Assembly: GCA_025454405.1 (NCBI GenBank)
Contig: JALOON010000044.1
Coordinates: forward strand, 1-47,968
Length of the DNA stretch: 47,968 bases
Reading direction: 5' to 3'
DNA from: Oscillatoriaceae cyanobacterium Prado104
GTDB lineage: Bacteria; Cyanobacteriota; Cyanobacteriia; Cyanobacteriales; Microcoleaceae
Shown one piece after another: positions 47,701 to 47,968 of this stretch. The notes beneath the pieces were generated by a model. The model had not been told where the DNA came from, searched no databases, and saw only the letters and a list, made by a program, of their open reading frames with translations. The stretch's first letter is position 1, and every line of letters starts with the position of its first letter. Both the position numbers and the translations under genes were made by a program.

Positions 47701-47968
47701 ATTTTGGTTTCACTTGTTGAAGTTTCTGCTGTTGCGGGAATGTCAGTTGGTGCTAAAATATCCAAGCCTTCTCCGTAGCTAGAATATCCGGCGCGATCGT
47801 TGTTTTCGGCTGCGCCGACGGTGATGATATTATCGAATTTGGTTGAGGCTTGTCCCAAGGCAGAAATCAGATTCCCTTCATTGCCGGCCGCTGCTACAAT
47901 CAGTATGTTGTTATCTTTGGCGTATTGCAATGCTGCTGTTTCTTCTGCTGTCAATTTGTGCCGTGTTG
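44763..47968 (-). CDS. Subtilase-headed polymorphic-toxin-like protein (5' end outside the window)
   Basis: 1068 codons are visible; the frame is open to the window edge. The visible N-terminal part is the end of a subtilisin (S8) domain: the oxyanion Asn region AAAGNEGN, then DILAPT and the catalytic-Ser signature IGTSVAAAKV, followed by DERTGYGILNAESAI. His and Asp of the triad would lie outside. About 550 residues of Asn/Ser/Thr-rich sequence follow, with recurrent Trp/Tyr and NG or DG turns (45750-47400). Next comes a Pro-rich joint (PRLTKPPKDILELN), a hydrophobic Gly-rich segment (GGLLALGIAFAPLQAIPGVG and onward, about 45230-45420) as in pre-toxin regions, and a compact last 100 residues (WVSPNATKHLLERV, RIGRWELKFGRPREAGQL, VIYHA). 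The layout is that of a secreted polymorphic toxin whose tip could be freed by the subtilase. The toxin family is not identified; a BECR-type RNase is one guess. Confidence 0.75.
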   Translation of the reverse strand, partial: TRHKLTAEETAALQYAKDNNILIVAAAGNEGNLISALGQASTKFDNIITVGAAENNDRAGYSSYGEGLDILAPTDIPATAETSTSETKIGTSVAAAKVTNTISQMWATNPSLDYQQIKNILLNTAKDIDIPDWDERTGYGILNAESAIATAAETIPTIPVLAAAKLLTKPLIDASINGSNSANSTAAKPSERAAALTNASSGQPKTTTTSTGDSNVGTHSHTVETPPRTTSTTSNSNGTNSTTSQTTSSFSNTESNWDRNTTKTNHKGNSSSQITNNSTTNASTHTSTSFSENLQENKNQWQDNRSRVRHEGTRSDSSESAEKSRTSTSFTNPTQTTNNAAESYRNSKSQSNSQYGTNLSIVNGNRQDDWGSKSNHNTRHTNGNNTSSTNDSIQTAGNAKWTNSNNGSNSNNTHSGEETTVRRIESASNNSSGFSTNISSSDNYSVINSTWDNTTTNGKAVNGNTRDTYSEVSSNTQSSYDDGKSKNSAYTDTFTASQTEQTNSSNGPSYWQNNRNNNYSVTQGNDTRTYKHGPDTRSWISDSYSVTKSDGYTANSSGKVTSKSDRETFSQNDIQFENEYKIDAYTTTSTGDEQTITSTRSNSNNDGTNNTSSSSSDTVRTRNGQTVTVYKDGRKDDTQTSSYERWWNDSNTDKGVTTSTSGSETWNSSYTRREFKGGYSWSETISGTNVESLTKGGTTTSKQSNWSWTRSGTVWDDGRNNWNESWSKSNWENGRSVPGESETARGSYDPKGTGTQTNNLPEAGEAPRLTKPPKDILELNKQPKYKPEPSQKFYELPIAYKPDAEKFSGDFFAAGGNPDVSKMSFIEKLKAAIQLVPGLLVGDAKTAFERILNDPEFIGGLLALGIAFAPLQAIPGVGQALDAALIIAFGFSAGFNLGSFLLNVFKAQDKQGLQAAANNFKNFLEAVGVLALTGAIKLAGRVLRAIQEGGKARTVWTVIKATQPVYERTLIPRSFELTVNGQKFWVSPNATKHLLERVLGYISSKGSDRGELFTQLLLEDFRQAVVQALKQGITYDTVIRIGRWELKFGRPREAGQLPVIYHAVGLP

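Noticed and set aside
1..47968. tRNA, rRNA, tmRNA or a prophage
   Set aside because: Intergenic stretches were read for tRNA-like arms and conserved RNA words and none was found; no phage structural or integrase gene is present.

Overview
The window looks like a chromosome segment of a filamentous, non-heterocystous cyanobacterium, most like Microcoleus, Oscillatoria or Tychonema. Evidence: very frequent GCGATCGC (HIP1) and CGATCG sites; cyanobacterial gene families (DUF3110, a very large TamB, RNase E with the Arg-rich C-terminal tail, a fused radical SAM-DUF2344 protein, a kinase/ATPase/histidine-kinase triple fusion); and the heptamer TTCCTTC and TCTAAAATC short tandem repeats usual between genes of these organisms. 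The genus is inference.

Layout. 1-3825 (minus strand mainly): relics of a PIN-toxin/antitoxin pair, a Uma2 nuclease-like protein and an MmeI-like DNA methyltransferase. 3978-5444: murQ (cell-wall recycling) and a DUF3110 protein. 5851-12462: a 2203-residue TamB-like envelope protein. 12842-14339: a small unknown protein and an Rpn-type PD-(D/E)XK nuclease. 14466-21057: a response regulator and a 1998-residue Ser/Thr kinase-ATPase-GAF-PAS-histidine kinase, probably one signalling unit. 21444-28536: the conserved block radical SAM-DUF2344, rne, rnhB. 28875-30709: a STAS protein and two small unknown proteins. 31180-32382: a CRISPR array of 17 repeats and 16 spacers, read left to right, with no cas gene in the window and a diverged single repeat 213 bp beyond its end. 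32995-39728: a small acidic-N-terminus protein, then a 1977-residue secreted-type protein (DUF4347, lectin, five DUF11, Pro-Thr tract, RTX). 40106-43024: an M16 peptidase. 43032-43354: thirteen 25-bp HIP1-like tandem units. 43388-47968 (minus): a HAD hydrolase, a putative immunity protein, and the C-terminal 1068 codons of a subtilase-headed protein with a long Asn/Ser/Thr-rich stalk, a hydrophobic pre-toxin segment and a compact C-terminal domain.

Two themes stand out. First, intergenic repeat families have entered reading frames without breaking them: three times in tamB (plus a 32-bp perfect palindrome), once each in the big kinase, the radical SAM protein and the N-terminus of RNase HII. 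Second, the right end looks like a polymorphic toxin with its immunity gene, joined to a subtilase domain that might release the toxin by cleavage. This is the best candidate for an undescribed system, but the toxin activity is inferred from architecture and not from a recognised family.
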